Source: Iris pallida (Eukaryota; Streptophyta; Magnoliopsida; Asparagales; Iridaceae). From it: DNA of 64,000 bases. Location: positions 40,983,211 through 41,047,210 of the forward strand of contig JANAVB010015600.1 of NCBI GenBank assembly GCA_029216955.1, given 5' to 3'. The translations under genes were made by a program, and so were the position numbers. Each line of letters starts with the position of its first letter. Positions within the stretch are counted from its first letter, which is position 1. This document shows, piece after piece, positions 45,766-57,945 of the stretch. The notes beneath the pieces were generated by a model. That model saw nothing but the letters and a program-made list of their open reading frames with translations. It had not been told where the DNA came from and did no database searches.

Positions 45766-46261
45766 GAGTTCAGAATACATACTTTGGACTCATCTTTCTG
45801 GGGATTACGATGTCAATGTAATACTTCTTCAGCTCTTCATCCACATCCATCCAAATTACAAGTTCATCGCATTCCCTTAGTATGACACCCTTTCTCTTTA
45901 GTTCAGCCATTTTGGCGTCTTCTTCGGATTTCGAAGCGACATTCATCTTCCGCTTTTTATTAGCCTCTCTAACTGTATTCTTTTCCAAGGGAGTAACATC
46001 TTCATCGGCTAATGCCGCTGATGGTTTTCTGGACCTCTTTTCCCCCGATCCTCCTCTTCTTTTGACTTCTTTTGGAACAGCAAGTTCAGCAGCTGCTTGA
46101 GTCTCCTCATGCTACAATATTACAACAATGGCTTCAAGATCAACGATTTTTGCATCCTTTTCAATGGCTTCAATATTCAACGATTCAACTTTATTTTGAA
46201 GCTCTCTTTTCTCATTAACGAGCCTTTTATTTGTTTCTCTGAGCTGCTCGGTTATTTGAAC

Positions 46262-46596
46262 TAAAATAAAACAAAAAACAATAAAATGTAAGATGTGAAT
46301 CTAACACGGAGAATGACCATTCTCCGTGACCTTAACACGGAGAATGGCAGTTCTCCTTCCATCCAAACATGGAGAATGGCCATTCTCCTGCATTCTAAAA
46401 CGAAGAATGTCCATTCTCCGTCTTATTAACACGGAGAACGGCCATTCTCCTTCCATTTAACATAGAATGTCCATTCTCTGTGATATTACCACGGAGAATG
46501 GCCATTCTCCGTGATAATGAAACGAAGAATGGATATTTCGTGTTATTTTAACACGGATTATTATAAATCAGAACTTCGAAAAAGAGAAAAATTTAC
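46262..46596 (-). repeat. Intron filled with palindromes, left copy
   Basis: The ends look like GTAAAT (minus strand, 46591-46596) and TTTTAG (46262-46267). Inside are about seven units of CGGAGAATGGCCATTCTCCG (perfect or with one or two changes), spaced about 35-40 bases. Confidence 0.88.
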
Positions 46597-47197
46597 CTAG
46601 TGCCTGTAGCTCTTTAACCTTTTCGCTAAGCTTTCAATTCTCAGCAAGAATCTCAAATTTCTCTCTTCGCAAGGAGTCCAATTCCTGCGCCAAAATCTCC
46701 ATTGAGGCGTTCCTTTGAATTTGTTCGGCTCCTTGTTCCTCCAGCTCTTTAAGCTTCTTATGGAGATTCTCGTTCTCAGCAAGAATCTCAGATTTCTCTC
46801 TTCGCAAGGAGTCCAATTCCTGCGCCAACATCTCCATCGAGGTGTTCCTTTGGATTTGTTGGGCTCCTTGTTCCTCTAGCTCTTTAAGCTTCTTATGGAG
46901 ATTCTCGTTCTCAGCAAAAATCTCAGATTTCTCTCTTCGCAACTCCTCCAATTCATACACCGAGCCCTCCATCACAACGTTGACTGGACGTTGTTGGGCT
47001 TCTTATGCATCTAGCTCTCTAAGCTTTTCATTGATTTTTTCATTCTCAGCAAGAACTTAAGAATGTTGTCTTCTCAACTCCTCCAATTCTTGTACCGCCC
47101 CCTCCATCACGGTGTTCATTCCAAGTTGTTGGGGTCTCTCTTGTTCAGCATCCTCATCCCCACCAGTTTGGTGGTGTCCCTCTCCCTCATTTGCTCA

Positions 47198-47343
47198 CCG
47201 CCTCGATTTTTTCATACACCTCGAGCAACGGGACGCTTTGGGCCCTGCGTTGTTTGGGTTGTGTGCCATCTCGATTCGCGTACCTCGGTGTGTAAGCTGT
47301 TTCGATTTTGTGTATCCCGATCTACGTGCTGCCTTGGGCAGCG
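47198..47343 (+). mobile_element. Gypsy LTR F, left fragment
   Basis: Homology to the right gene copy ends near 47197, and sequence of the F type begins (CGTGCTG-CTCGATTTGCGTGC-like degenerate units). It continues after element D at 56797. No LTR start was identified. Confidence 0.5.
47339..47343. repeat. Target-site duplication of element D (left)
   Basis: CAGCG, repeated at 56797-56801. Confidence 0.93.
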
Positions 47344-50228
47344 TGTCACGACCCGGTCCCCAAATACTTGGGTCGAATCGGATCATGCCCAGCCTACACC
47401 GTTGATGAGACGGCGGCAGTAAGCTGTAATCCATATTGCAGGTCAATCAACAACAAATTTAAATTTCAAAGTTGCCACAACATTTAATTTACGATAAAAA
47501 CTTGTCTTTCAATACAAAGTTCATAAACTGGAAATAAAGAAACAACTAAACTCTCAACTAATGTAGCATCTATGGAGACGCCACAACATCATCATCAGCT
47601 GGAAGTACCGCCGGGTACAAGTCAGGATCAAAATAGCTATTGATCATCATCTCCAGATCCTCAGTAATACCTAAAATGTTGTCTCCAGTCAGGAGGGAGC
47701 AAAGTACAATTCATGCAAATTTTAACAATTAAAATGACAATTTATAACATGCATTTTTAAACAGTTTGAAAATGAACAATTTTGAAATAGTACAGTACAG
47801 TGATATGAATAGGTAAAGAATATGACCGGTTTGGGTACATTTGTATCCTAGCGATACGGTATGGCTTATCCCCGTGTGAGAGAGGGGTAAGCTAACACAT
47901 TCATTATCCTAAGTTTGGATTTGGTCATATCCAGTACACTATTCCCCCAGTCCCCAACAATACGATCAATGCTCCCGAAGGAGTTCGTGTATAATTGTGG
48001 TTTAAACTTGCAATGAAACAATTGTGAAAATAATTGTAAAATCTACATAAAATGTACTTGCCTTAAACTTCCGGTTGTCAAGGTTTTGCACTTCGGTATT
48101 CGGTAAATTACTCTCTTCCTTGTACTCCTACATTTTCGGGAAACTCGTCTCAGAAACAAACATAAAATGTCTAGTTGTCTTTCCTAGTTAGTTTTGATAG
48201 ATTAGCTAACTAACACAACGTCAAAGCATTTAAGAGTTTGAATTTAGAAATTTCATTCTTTTATTCTGGTATTTTCAGAAAACTTGTAATTATCACTTAA
48301 TTTGGTTAAAACTTGTATTTTGTACATAAAATTATTATTTATTTAAATAGTGAGAAAATAATGAATTAATCAACTAATTCCTAACCTTTACGTGAATATA
48401 TATAATCCACTATTTATATTACACTACAACATCCAGAAAAGAAATAAAATAAATCCTAATTATTACATTTTCACAGCATGATAAATAACTGGGCTTATGC
48501 CCTTACATCTTAATATTACACAAATTGAAATAAGAAGAAACTTGTTAGTCTTGAAATTTAATAACTACAATTTTAACAAAATTAATAATTTTCAAAATAA
48601 TATTAAAAGAGAATTTTAAGTCTCAGACTTTGGTCCAAAATTTCATTTTTAACTACTCTGCCTCAACGTCCGGTCGAACCGGTGCGTTTGCATTTCGCTG
48701 GGGCCCATTGACCATTAAGGTCGTCGCCCAAAAATATTATTAAAATAATATTTAATCCGAAAATCATTTTAAAAATCATTTTATTAAACTTCCCAAAAAT
48801 TTCGGCAGTATTCCTCCTGTTTTCGGTCAAACCAAAAACTGGGAAAATGTTCCGGTTTTTCTGCAAAAATATTCCCAACCCGAAAATATATACAGAATCA
48901 TTATTTTCCAAACCCACATTCCAGAGAACCCAATCCAAAGACAGAAACCAAATTTTATATATAAAAACTATTCCCAGAATTATTCCCGAAATTTTCTCGG
49001 AAACCCGAGAATGAAACGGAAATCCCGCAGTATCGGAAAACTCCACAGAATATAACCACAGCATATATTTTTCCTAAAAAATCCACAGAACATAACTTCC
49101 AAAATAGACGAAAAATACGAAACCGAAAACGGAACGGAACCGAGCCGAAATCCCGAATTCCTACTGGAATTGGGTTGGACCAATTCATCATAGACAGTAA
49201 AAGAATTTATCGGGTCAGAGTGTACCGAAACCGAAGCGGAACGGAAAACGGGTCCGCACCGGGAAGCGGACGGAACAGCGAAGGGAAGCTTCGCGATCGG
49301 GCGACAGAACACGCACGGGGACGTGCGGGCGGCCTGGCCGGGGCGAGCGTCGGCGTCAGCGGCGGCGGAGGGCCGCGCGGGGAGCGGCGCCGGTCGGGTG
49401 CGGCCCGGGGGTCGGAGGTCGGGCGCCGGTGTCGGATCGGGCTAGGGTTCGCCGGAGAGTGCTCGGCCGGGGTCGATCTCGCCGGAAACGTCGGGTTGAT
49501 CTAGGAATTTGAGTGGAATTTGGGAAAAGAATGGAATGATGGGAAGAAGGGTGGAGTGAAGGGGTTTTATAGGAGGAGTGAGAGGGGAAGTTACCATTTG
49601 AGGGAGGAGAAAGGTCTCTCCAACATTAACTCCGGTGGCCAGGGAAGAGGAAGGGCCGATCGGTTTTGATCGGTTTGGAGAAGATGAAGCCGAAGAAGCT
49701 TCGGTTCCTCCACAGAAGCAAAAGAATGGAAACCCATTTAATTAGAACAATGAATGTTTCCAGCAAGCTTTAGAGCTAAAGCTCAAATAAAACTTAAGGC
49801 TTAAGGCCTAAAAGAATGGGCTGGACTTGATATAAGAAATGGCTTAATAAATCCTTAATGGGTTTGGGACTATTGGGCCTTAAGAATAATGAGTTAGGAA
49901 AAATGGTTTGGCTTGGGTTTGAGGCCAGGCTAAAAATAATTAAAAGCTTTGGCTAGGAAATTATAAGGCAATTAAAATATGGACTATAACAATAATTTCC
50001 TTTTAAAAAAATATGATTAACATTTTAAAATCCTATTTCAATATATAAAAATAATTTTAGTCTCCAATCGGGTTCGAAGCGGATTCGGGTCTGGTTGACA
50101 TACAAAAAATCCATGTGAACTATATATATATATATTTTTTTTAAAATACTTTTCATAAATTTACAATTTAGATATTATTCTAGCACATAAAAAATTAAAA
50201 TGCAGTCTAAAATTTCACGGGTTTCACA
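47344..50228 (-). repeat. Element D 3' LTR
   Basis: Plus strand TGTCACGACCCGG...GGGTTTCACA. It contains a GC-rich leader (49230-49500) and CTCCTATAAAACC on the minus strand near 49570. ORFs in the GC-rich part are low complexity and untrusted. Confidence 0.95.
49562..49575 (-). promoter_or_regulatory. TATA box of element D LTR
   Basis: CTCCTATAAAACC on the minus strand, present identically in the 5' LTR near 56140. It matches the core of LTRs B and C. Confidence 0.65.
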
Positions 50229-50243
50229 ACCCTCCCTCCTTAG
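50229..50243 (-). other. Polypurine tract of element D
   Basis: Minus strand TAAGGAGGGAGGGT directly before the LTR start TGTGAAACC, preceded by the polyprotein-end motif AATTTCGAGGACGAAATTTT. Confidence 0.85.
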
Positions 50244-50719
50244 AAAATTTCGTCCTCGAAATTTAAGGAGTAGAGTAGGAATTACCTCAAGTCAAGCAGG
50301 TACAGATATTGTGCTCGTAACTAGGATTCAAAAAATAAAAATTTTCAAAGTAGTCATGGATGAGACGTTTTAGGGACAAACTTCATTTATGATATGCAAA
50401 AAATACAAAAGCGAACCAAAGTACACGAGGTTGATCAGACCATCATGCACCAGTCCTGATTAGACAATATATTAGTGGGTGCACCCAATAAAATACTGTC
50501 ATGATCAAGCTTGAAAAAATAGCTTGCAAAAACTAGGCTAACTTAGCAGCATCAGTCAAGTTTAGAACGAAAGATAAAGATTGAAGGAAATAGGAATTAT
50601 GATGGCTCAAATCTTCTGATCTTCTTCTCTCCTTTGACTACGCTTGCTACTGGTTTCTCTGGCACTGTAAGGCTTGATTTACTCTTCAGCTCTGAATTGT
50701 CCAAAATATTACTCAGATT

Positions 50720-51493
50720 CGAGATGCAACTTCTTAACTGTTAAATTGGATGACGTTGTACACCCTCAAGATTAGCTGGTAGAGCTAACCGGTACGCTAC
50801 TTCTCCGACTCGGCTTAACACTTCAAACGGGCCGATGTACCTGGGGCTCAATGATCATTCCTCTGGTAGGAGAGATCTTCACTATCTCCTTCTTCAAACT
50901 CCACTGGTCGACGATACTAACTTGGTAGTTGTTGTAAGGAAACTCTACCATTTACAAATGGTCTTCTCCAAGGCTCCACAAATTCCAAGACGTAAGATCC
51001 TCGGCATGTCTTCAAGCGTCTGGATTATCTTCTTTGATTGTCCGTCGGTATGTAATCCATAAATCCAATAGATATGCCGCACATACCGTGCTGCCAACTT
51101 CTTGATGATTAAACCAACCTTGAAGGAATTAAAGTGAGTTGACTTAGTCAGTCGGTCCACAATAATCCAATTAGTGTCCTTCCCTCCTTGGGAACAAAGT
51201 AATTATTACCTATGTCTAGTGGCTGCAACAAACTTGCTGGTCTCAATTTCTCATGTTGACAAATTAAAACATCTATCCTCATACTTGGAATTGTCCTTCT
51301 TCATTCCATAACACCCAATATGGTGGGTATATTCCAACACATCTTTATTAGCTCCTGAATGTATGAAATATTGCGACTGGTACACTTCTTCCATCAGCTC
51401 GTTCCTCCGTTTGCCAGATGGTACGCAGAGCCTCGTACCATTCTTCAGAGCTTCATTGCTGGTGATTGTAAAACCCTCAAGTGTTCCCGCCAA
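50720..51493 (-). pseudogene. Element D integrase fragments
   Basis: Zinc-binding region at 51493-51251 (HSGANKDVLEYTHHIGCYGMKKD-C). Core fragment at 51160-50945: DRLTKSTHF runs directly into HTDGQSKKIIQTLEDM, so the catalytic middle is deleted. The C-terminal GPF module at about 50860-50760 reads RYIGPFEVL and RVGEVAYRLALP. No single frame joins them. Confidence 0.85.
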
Positions 51494-51719
51494 TTCTTGT
51501 TTTCTTAGTTTGCAAAGTGTCCTTGACTTGAAACTGAGTCTTCTTGATTTTGTTTATCATCCTCGAAATCACTTGCAACTTCATGAATCAGCATCCAGTT
51601 CTTTCCTCCAGGCAGTATAATCTTCAGTCCAACATCTTGATGTCTTCTAGCAGATATCGCTCCTTGGTCAAAACATCACCATAGGATATCGACTGAATGC
51701 ATCAGCGACTACATTTGTC

Positions 51720-51971
51720 TTACCTGAATGGTATTGCAGGTCGATGTTGAAATCCTTCATCAGCTTCAGCCAACTTCTTTTGCCTCATGTTTAACTCCTT
51801 CTGAGTGAAAACATACTTCAGACTTTTGTGATCTGTGTATATTTCCACTCTCTCTCCATAGAGATAATGCTTCCAAAGCTTCAATGCAAAGATGACTGCA
51901 GCCAGCTCCAGATCATGAGTGGGATAGTTCTTCTCATGAGTCCGTAGTTGCCTAGATGCATAGGCAATCAC
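51720..51971 (-). pseudogene. Element D RNase H fragment
   Basis: [19 protein letters not shown] followed by [19 protein letters not shown] and [20 protein letters not shown] are gypsy RNase H landmarks. The frame then shifts into unrelated residues. Confidence 0.92.
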
Positions 51972-51999
51972 TTTCCCATGTTGTTGAAGAACGCAACCC

Positions 52000-52960
52000 A
52001 GTCCTTTGCCTGAGGCGTCACTGTATATTGTGAAACCACCGGATCCTGCGGGTAGCGCAAGGATTGGTGCAGTGGTAAGCCTCTTCTACAGCTTCTTAAA
52101 TGCGTCCAGACAAACTCTTCATTCTTTCGAGTCAGCTTCATCATTGACTCAGCAATCTTGGCGAATTCCTACACAGATTCCAGTAGTATCCCATCAAGTC
52201 CAAGAAACCATTGAACTTAGATATACGACTTCTCCACAGCGGCTATCTATCTAGAGTCTATCAAATTTTCTTCTCCTGTGACATTATGGCAAAAACCACA
52301 TTGTCTAAGAAAATTCATGTCTTGATAGCTTACCAAAAACTTCTTCAAAGTTCCTAGAAATTTCTCAGATGCTCTTCATGTTCTTCTTCAGTCCTTGAGT
52401 ATATCAGATTTTTGTTATCTAAAGAAAAGACAACAAATTGATTCAATTACTCATAAAAAGACTCTGTTCATGAGATTCATGAACACAACAAGAGTATTCA
52501 TCATTCCAAGAGACATGATCCAAAAATTCAACTACCAGTATTTGGTGTTGAATGTCGTCTTGAGAATGTACTCCTTCTTAATCTGATGGTAGTCAGTTCT
52601 TAAGTTAATCTCCGAAAACCCTTAAGTTCACTCAACTTGGATAGATCATCAGTCGAGAAAAAGTAATTCTTCAGTGCCCTGATAGTCATCCATATTGTTT
52701 TATCCTTCTTGGATACAAACAAGACTGATGCTTCTTAGAGTGAAGCTCCGTCTTATATGAAACCCAACACCTTTAGTCCATTGATCTAATCCTTCATTTC
52801 CTTGGCTTCCTTCAGGTCAATTCTATAGTATCACTTAGTCATAGGGAAGGAGCTAGGTACTAGGTTAATGGAATATTTCTATGCATAGGGTAATCCAGAA
52901 ACTATTAGGGAAAACTTCTATCATGAAGATGTAACTAAGATTTTTATTCATATAAGAGAA
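52000..52960 (-). pseudogene. Element D reverse transcriptase remnants
   Basis: No long ORF, but translated by eye on the minus strand ASVLFVSKKDKTIW (about 52735) and TDYHQIKKEYILKTTFNTKYW (about 52590-52530) are RT blocks. YADD was not found. Frameshifts and stops are frequent. Confidence 0.65.
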
Positions 52961-53035
52961 TTACAACAAAACTCTCATAATTGATCTAGGGACATCTTGT
53001 TACAGCTTCTTAATAGATAATACTACTCAGCAGTC

Positions 53036-53731
53036 CTAAGTACTATTCTTCATGGTTCTGGTTCTTGCTTGGGCATCTCCATTTTCTTCCTCTTCTATGA
53101 TCCTTGATTCTGCTTCATCCCTTCCTACGGTCTGTTGGATAGAGTCCTGAGGTTGTGGCATAATAGACGCTCCGATACGATGATAAGATAAGAGGCAGTC
53201 CTTAACTTGATGTTCAGCAGATCCACACACCAAACATTGCCTTAATCTCTTGCGACAAATGTTGGCTTGGTGACCAGGTCTCTTACAGTAGGCACAAGCC
53301 AAAAGCTTCTTGCAATATGGTTGTCGGACAGGGCCCAAATATCTTCTATTCTCATGGGTATCCCTCCTAGGACGAGGTTCCGCTCCAACTTGGTTTAAAA
53401 TGGCTAAGGTTGCGTCGTTGATATTCTTCATGACTTCTCTCGAGATATCCATCTGTTCAGCTTGAATCTTCTGATACTCTAGGATTTCTTGAAATAAAGC
53501 AACCATCTGAGAGGTGTTCTCTGGTACTGGTGAAGCAACATGAGTGGGTACTTCCTCAAAGAAAAGTAACCCAGTTAGAGGAGAGGTAGGATTTGCCAGT
53601 GTGGGGAAAACTTCACTGGATGATTGATCAATCAGCTGGTTGGGTGAAAAGCTCTGACTTGACTGAAGAGGCGGGGTTCGATCCGGAGATGATACCACAT
53701 TGCCAGCAGAGTTGGTTTTGTCAGTGGTCAT
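53036..53731 (-). CDS. Element D gag-like protein with two zinc knuckles
   Basis: An open 231-codon frame with the start at 53731. The N-terminus is Ser/Thr/Pro-rich, then a helical segment (QMVALFQEILEYQKIQAEQM), a basic RPRRDTHENRR stretch, and two adjacent CCHC knuckles, CAYCKRPGHQANIC and CLVCGSAEHQVKDC (about 53310-53190). The tail is acidic (EEEENGD). It is shorter than a usual chromovirus gag and no capsid core is obvious, so it may be a truncated nucleocapsid-type protein. It is the only intact ORF of this element. Confidence 0.7.
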   Translation of the reverse strand: MTTDKTNSAGNVVSSPDRTPPLQSSQSFSPNQLIDQSSSEVFPTLANPTSPLTGLLFFEEVPTHVASPVPENTSQMVALFQEILEYQKIQAEQMDISREVMKNINDATLAILNQVGAEPRPRRDTHENRRYLGPVRQPYCKKLLACAYCKRPGHQANICRKRLRQCLVCGSAEHQVKDCLLSYHRIGASIMPQPQDSIQQTVGRDEAESRIIEEEENGDAQARTRTMKNST

Positions 53732-53885
53732 TCTCTGGAAGGTTTAGGATGCAAGCATAAGCAAGGTAACCTACCAGTCTATAATAAAAATATTTATCAT
53801 ATATAAATCGGTCCTATGTTGTGGCAATTTTGATGTTCTAGTGTTCCTAATTGTTTCTAGTTTTCCTAAATTGTTGATTTAGTTA

Positions 53886-53902
53886 ACCTGCATGGGCCAC
53901 CA
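53886..53902 (-). other. Primer-binding site matching tRNA-Ile(AAU)
   Basis: Plus strand ACCTGCATGGGCCACCA, nine bases from the 5' LTR. It is the same primer site as in element B. Confidence 0.8.
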
Positions 53903-53911
53903 CTAAAAACA

Positions 53912-56796
53912 TGTCACGACCCGGTCCCCAAATACTTGGGTCGAATCGGATCATGCCCAGCCTGCACCGTTGATGAGACGGCGGCAGTAAGCTGTAATCC
54001 ATATTGCAGGTCAATCAACAACAAATTTAAATTTCAAAGTTGCCACAACATTTAATTTACGATAAAAACTTGTCTTTCAATACAAAGTTCATAAACTGGA
54101 AATAAAGAAACAACTAAACTCTCAACTAATGTAGCATCTATGGAGACGCCACAACATCATCATCAGCTGGAAGTACCGCCGGGTACAAGTCAGGATCAAA
54201 ATAGCTATTGATCATCATCTCCAGATCCTCAGTAATACCTAAAATGTTGTCTCCAGTCAGGAGGGAGCAAAGTACAATTCATGCAAATTTTAACAATTAA
54301 AATGACAATTTATAACATGCATTTTTAAACAGTTTGAAAATGAACAATTTTGAAATAGTACAGTACAGTGATATGAATAGGTAAAGAATATGACCGGTTT
54401 GGGTACATTTGTATCCTAGCGATACGGTATGGCTTATCCCCGTGTGAGAGAGGGGTAAGCTAACACATTCATTATCCTAAGTTTGGATTTGGTCATATCC
54501 AGTACACTATTCCCCCAGTCCCCAACAATACGATCAATGCTCCCGAAGGAGTTCGTGTATAATTGTGGTTTAAACTTGCAATGAAACAATTGTGAAAATA
54601 ATTGTAAAATCTACATAAAATGTACTTGCCTTAAACTTCCGGTTGTCAAGGTTTTGCACTTCGGTATTCGGTAAATTACTCTCTTCCTTGTACTCCTACA
54701 TTTCCGGGAAACTCGTCTCAGAAACAAACATAAAATGTCTAGTTGTCTTTCCTAGTTAGTTTTGATAGATTAGCTAACTAACACAACGTCAAAGCATTTA
54801 AGAGTTTGAATTTAGAAATTTCATTCTTTTATTCTGGTATTTTCAGAAAACTTGTAATTATCACTTAATTTGGTTAAAACTTGTATTTTGTACATAAAAT
54901 TATTATTTATTTAAATAGTGAGAAAATAATGAATTAATCAACTAATTCCTAACCTTTACGTGAATATATATATAATCCACTATTTATATTACACTACAAC
55001 ATCCAGAAAAGAAATAAAATAAATCCTAATTATTACATTTTCACAGCATGATAAATAACTGGGCTTATGCCCTTACATCTTAATATTACACAAATTGAAA
55101 TAAGAAGAAACTTGTTAGTCTTGAAATTTAATAACTACAATTTTAACAAAATTAATAATTTCCAAAATAATATTAAAAGAGAATTTTAAGTCTCAGACTT
55201 TGGTCCAAAATTTCATTTTTAACTACTCTGCCTCAACGTCCGGTCGAACCGGTGCGTTTGCATTTCGCTGGGGCCCATTGACCATTAAGGTCGTCGCCCA
55301 AAAATATTATTAAAATAATATTTAATCCGAAAATCATTTTAAAAATCATTTTATTAAACTTCCCAAAAATTTCGGCAGTATTCCTCCTGTTTTCGGTCAA
55401 ACCAAAAACTGGGAAAATGTTCCGGTTTTTCTGCAAAAATATTCCCAACCCGAAAATATATACAGAATCATTATTTTCCAAACCCACATTCCAGAGAACC
55501 CAATCCAAAGACAGAAACCAAATTTTATATATAAAAACTATTCCCAGAATTATTCCCGAAATTTTCTCGGAAACCCGAGAATGAAACGGAAATCCCGCAG
55601 TATCGGAAAACTCCACAGAATATAACCACAGCATATATTTTTCCTAAAAAATCCACAGAACATAACTTCCAAAATAGACGAAAAATACGAAATCGAAAAC
55701 GGAACGGAACCGAGCCGAAATCCCGAATTCCTACTGGAATTGGGTTGGACCAATTCATCATAGACAGTAAAAGAATTTATCGGGTCAGAGTGTACCGAAA
55801 CCGAAGCGGAACGGAAAACGGGTCCGCACCGGGAAGCGGACGGAACAGCGAAGGGAAGCTTCGCGATCGGGCGACAGAACACGCACGGGGACGTGCGGGC
55901 GGCCTGGCCGGGGCGAGCGTCGGCGTCAGCGGCGGCGGAGGGCCGCGCGGGGAGCGGCGCCGGTCGGGTGCGGCCCGGGGGTCGGAGGTCGGGCGCCGGT
56001 GTCGGATCGGGCTAGGGTTCGCCGGAGAGTGCTCGGCCGGGGTCGATCTCGCCGGAAACGTCGGGTTGATCTAGGAATTTGAGTGGAATTTGGGAAAAGA
56101 ATGGAATGATGGGAAGAAGGGTGGAGTGAAGGGGTTTTATAGGAGGAGTGAGAGGGGAAGTTACCATTTGAGGGAGGAGAAAGGTCTCTCCAACATTAAC
56201 TCCGGTGGCCAGGGAAGAGGAAGGGCCGATCGGTTTTGATCGGTTTGGAGAAGATGAAGCCGAAGAAGCTTCGGTTCCTCCACAGAAGCAAAAGAATGGA
56301 AATCCATTTAATTAGAACAATGAATGTTTCCAGCAAGCTTTAGAGCTAAAGCTCAAATAAAACTTAAGGCTTAAGGCCTAAAAGAATGGGCTGGACTTGA
56401 TATAAGAAATGGCTTAATAAATCCTTAATGGGTTTGGGACTATTGGGCCTTAAGAATAATGAGTTAGGAAAAATGGTTTGGATTGGGTTTGAGGCCAGGC
56501 TAAAAATAATTAAAAGCTTTGGCTAGGAAATTATAAGGCAATTAAAATATGGACTATAACAATAATTTCCTTTTAAAAAAATATGATTAACATTTTAAAA
56601 TCCTATTTCAATATATAAAAATAATTTTAGTCTCCAATCGGGTTCGAAGCGGATTCGGGTCTGGTTGACATACAAAAAATCCATGTGAACTATATATATT
56701 TTTTTTTTTTAAAATACTTTTCATAAATTTACAATTTAGATATTATTCTAGCACATAAAAAATTAAAATGCAGTCTAAAATTTCACGGGTTTCACA
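53912..56796 (-). repeat. Element D 5' LTR
   Basis: 2885 bp, nearly identical to 47344-50228. Seen differences are a few substitutions (for example near 53961, 54703, 55161, 55691, 56301, 56481) and changes in TA and T run lengths. Confidence 0.95.
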
Positions 56797-56801
56797 CAGC
56801 G
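56797..56801. repeat. Target-site duplication of element D (right)
   Basis: CAGCG. Confidence 0.93.
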
Positions 56802-57270
56802 GGACGCCTCGAGCCTCGTGCTGTCTCGGGCACCGTGCTATCTCGGTTTGCACGTTGTTTCGATTTCCGTGTCTCGGACTTTGTGCCTTCTCGGTTTTCG
56901 TATCGTTTCAATTTGTGTGCGTGCTGATTTACGCACCGCCTCAATTTGTGTGCATATGTTGACTTGCGTGCTGCATCGGTTTGCGTGCTACCTTGGTCTT
57001 TGTGCTATCTTAATTTGCGTGCTCGCTCTGATTTGAGTGCCGCATTGGTCTTTGTGCCGTCTCGATTTGCATGCACGTCTCGATTTGCGTATCGCGATGA
57101 TTCGTACGCCATCCCGATATTCGTGATTCCTCGATCTACGTGTGCGTCTCAATTTACGTACATATTGTCTCTATTTGTCTCGATCTTCGTGCCACCTCGA
57201 TCCTCGTGTGTGTCTCGATACACGTACACGTCTTGGGTTGCGTGCCCGTATCGGTCCGTGTGCCTCGATT
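56802..57270. repeat. Degenerate CGTGCYGYCTCGRTTTGCGTG units
   Basis: Twenty or so loosely repeated units of 20-25 bases, alternating GTGC and CTCGATTTGCGT. They also occur on the other side of element D (47255-47343). Confidence 0.7.
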
Positions 57271-57829
57271 TCCGTGCCAGATCCCTGTACTACTTGCGGG
57301 ACCCATACGGTATAGCCTCCTACCATTCTTCGTGATTCTCGTCATTATTTTATTATTTAATTCTAATGATTGTTTATGGTGTGTTCTGCGGACCTCGATG
57401 GACGTGCTAGCCTGGATCCCAATCGCCGAAGACTTGCTTACCTAGCCGAGCCCTCTAGGCAATTATCCCTTTCTTATCGAAGGCTCTTGCCCTCTCTCCT
57501 GGATTTTATTATATTTAATTAATTATACTTGTAAATTGTATAACTATGATTAGTGTAGCCTAGCAGTAGAACTGCCATGATAACCTAGAATAGCTTGGTT
57601 CGATACCAGGATAGACCATATCGGACACTCGGATGGGTCATCCACACCTCCGAGGACACGAGCACGAATCACATATATGGATCATCCCTGTATGCCCCGT
57701 GTCCGACTCGCGATCGGGTAACGGCTCTAGCTAACTATTCTTCTGGCTGTGATTGCGCTTGGGTTAGAATTATGAACATGTGCTGTGATGCGCCCTGCGA
57801 GGCGATTTCCTGTTATATGTGTTGGCTTG

Positions 57830-57945
57830 GTTTCCAGTACGCATCGTAGTGCTGCTAGAGGCCGAGACTTAGTGTTCTCGGCTATCGATTTGTTCCCAGT
57901 ATGCATCATAGTGCTGCTGGTAGCTGAGACTTAGTGTTCTCAGCC
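57830..57945. repeat. 65-bp tandem duplication
   Basis: Two copies of CCAGTAYGCATCRTAGTGCTGCT...GAGACTTAGTGTTCTC. Confidence 0.85.

Larger units (their letters stand above)
43134..47197 (-). pseudogene. Ulp1-like (C48) peptidase gene, left copy, split by solo LTR
   Basis: Minus-strand gene, 3' end at 43134. Pieces from the right: coiled coil of repeated EELRREKSEIFAENENLHKKLKELEEQG units (about 46975-46597); intron 46262-46596; exon with KRKMNVASKS-VIWMDVDEELKKYYIDIVIPRK (about 46260-45770); a second intron-like stretch holding palindromes; and the peptidase half with IPLFHVSIKHYTLLTFNF and YYNFLRQTT (45364-44949). After the solo LTR the active-site end CPQQQAPNCLLYTTYYMKRL continues (43361-43134). 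Expected Ulp1 catalytic residues are visible as H in HYTLL, Q in CPQQ and C in PNCLL; the acidic residue appears to be Asn. A TGA at 43365-43367 is shared with the right copy. The N-terminal part is missing beyond 47197. Confidence 0.8.
47344..56796 (-). mobile_element. Gypsy element D, young, with decayed interior
   Basis: Two 2885-bp LTRs flank a 3.7-kb interior, with a CAGCG duplication outside. Polypurine tract and PBS are in place. The interior has an open gag but only fragments of RT, RNase H and integrase, with frameshifts and a deletion. The domain order (gag, RT, RH, INT) is gypsy, and the INT C-terminus and polyprotein end fit chromoviruses. The LTRs differ at only about ten places. 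Confidence 0.92.

Noticed and set aside
48663..49504. ORFs of 78-133 codons in D LTRs (repeated at 55233-56074)
   Set aside because: They are identical because the LTRs are identical, and they lie in non-coding LTR DNA with no recognisable domain.
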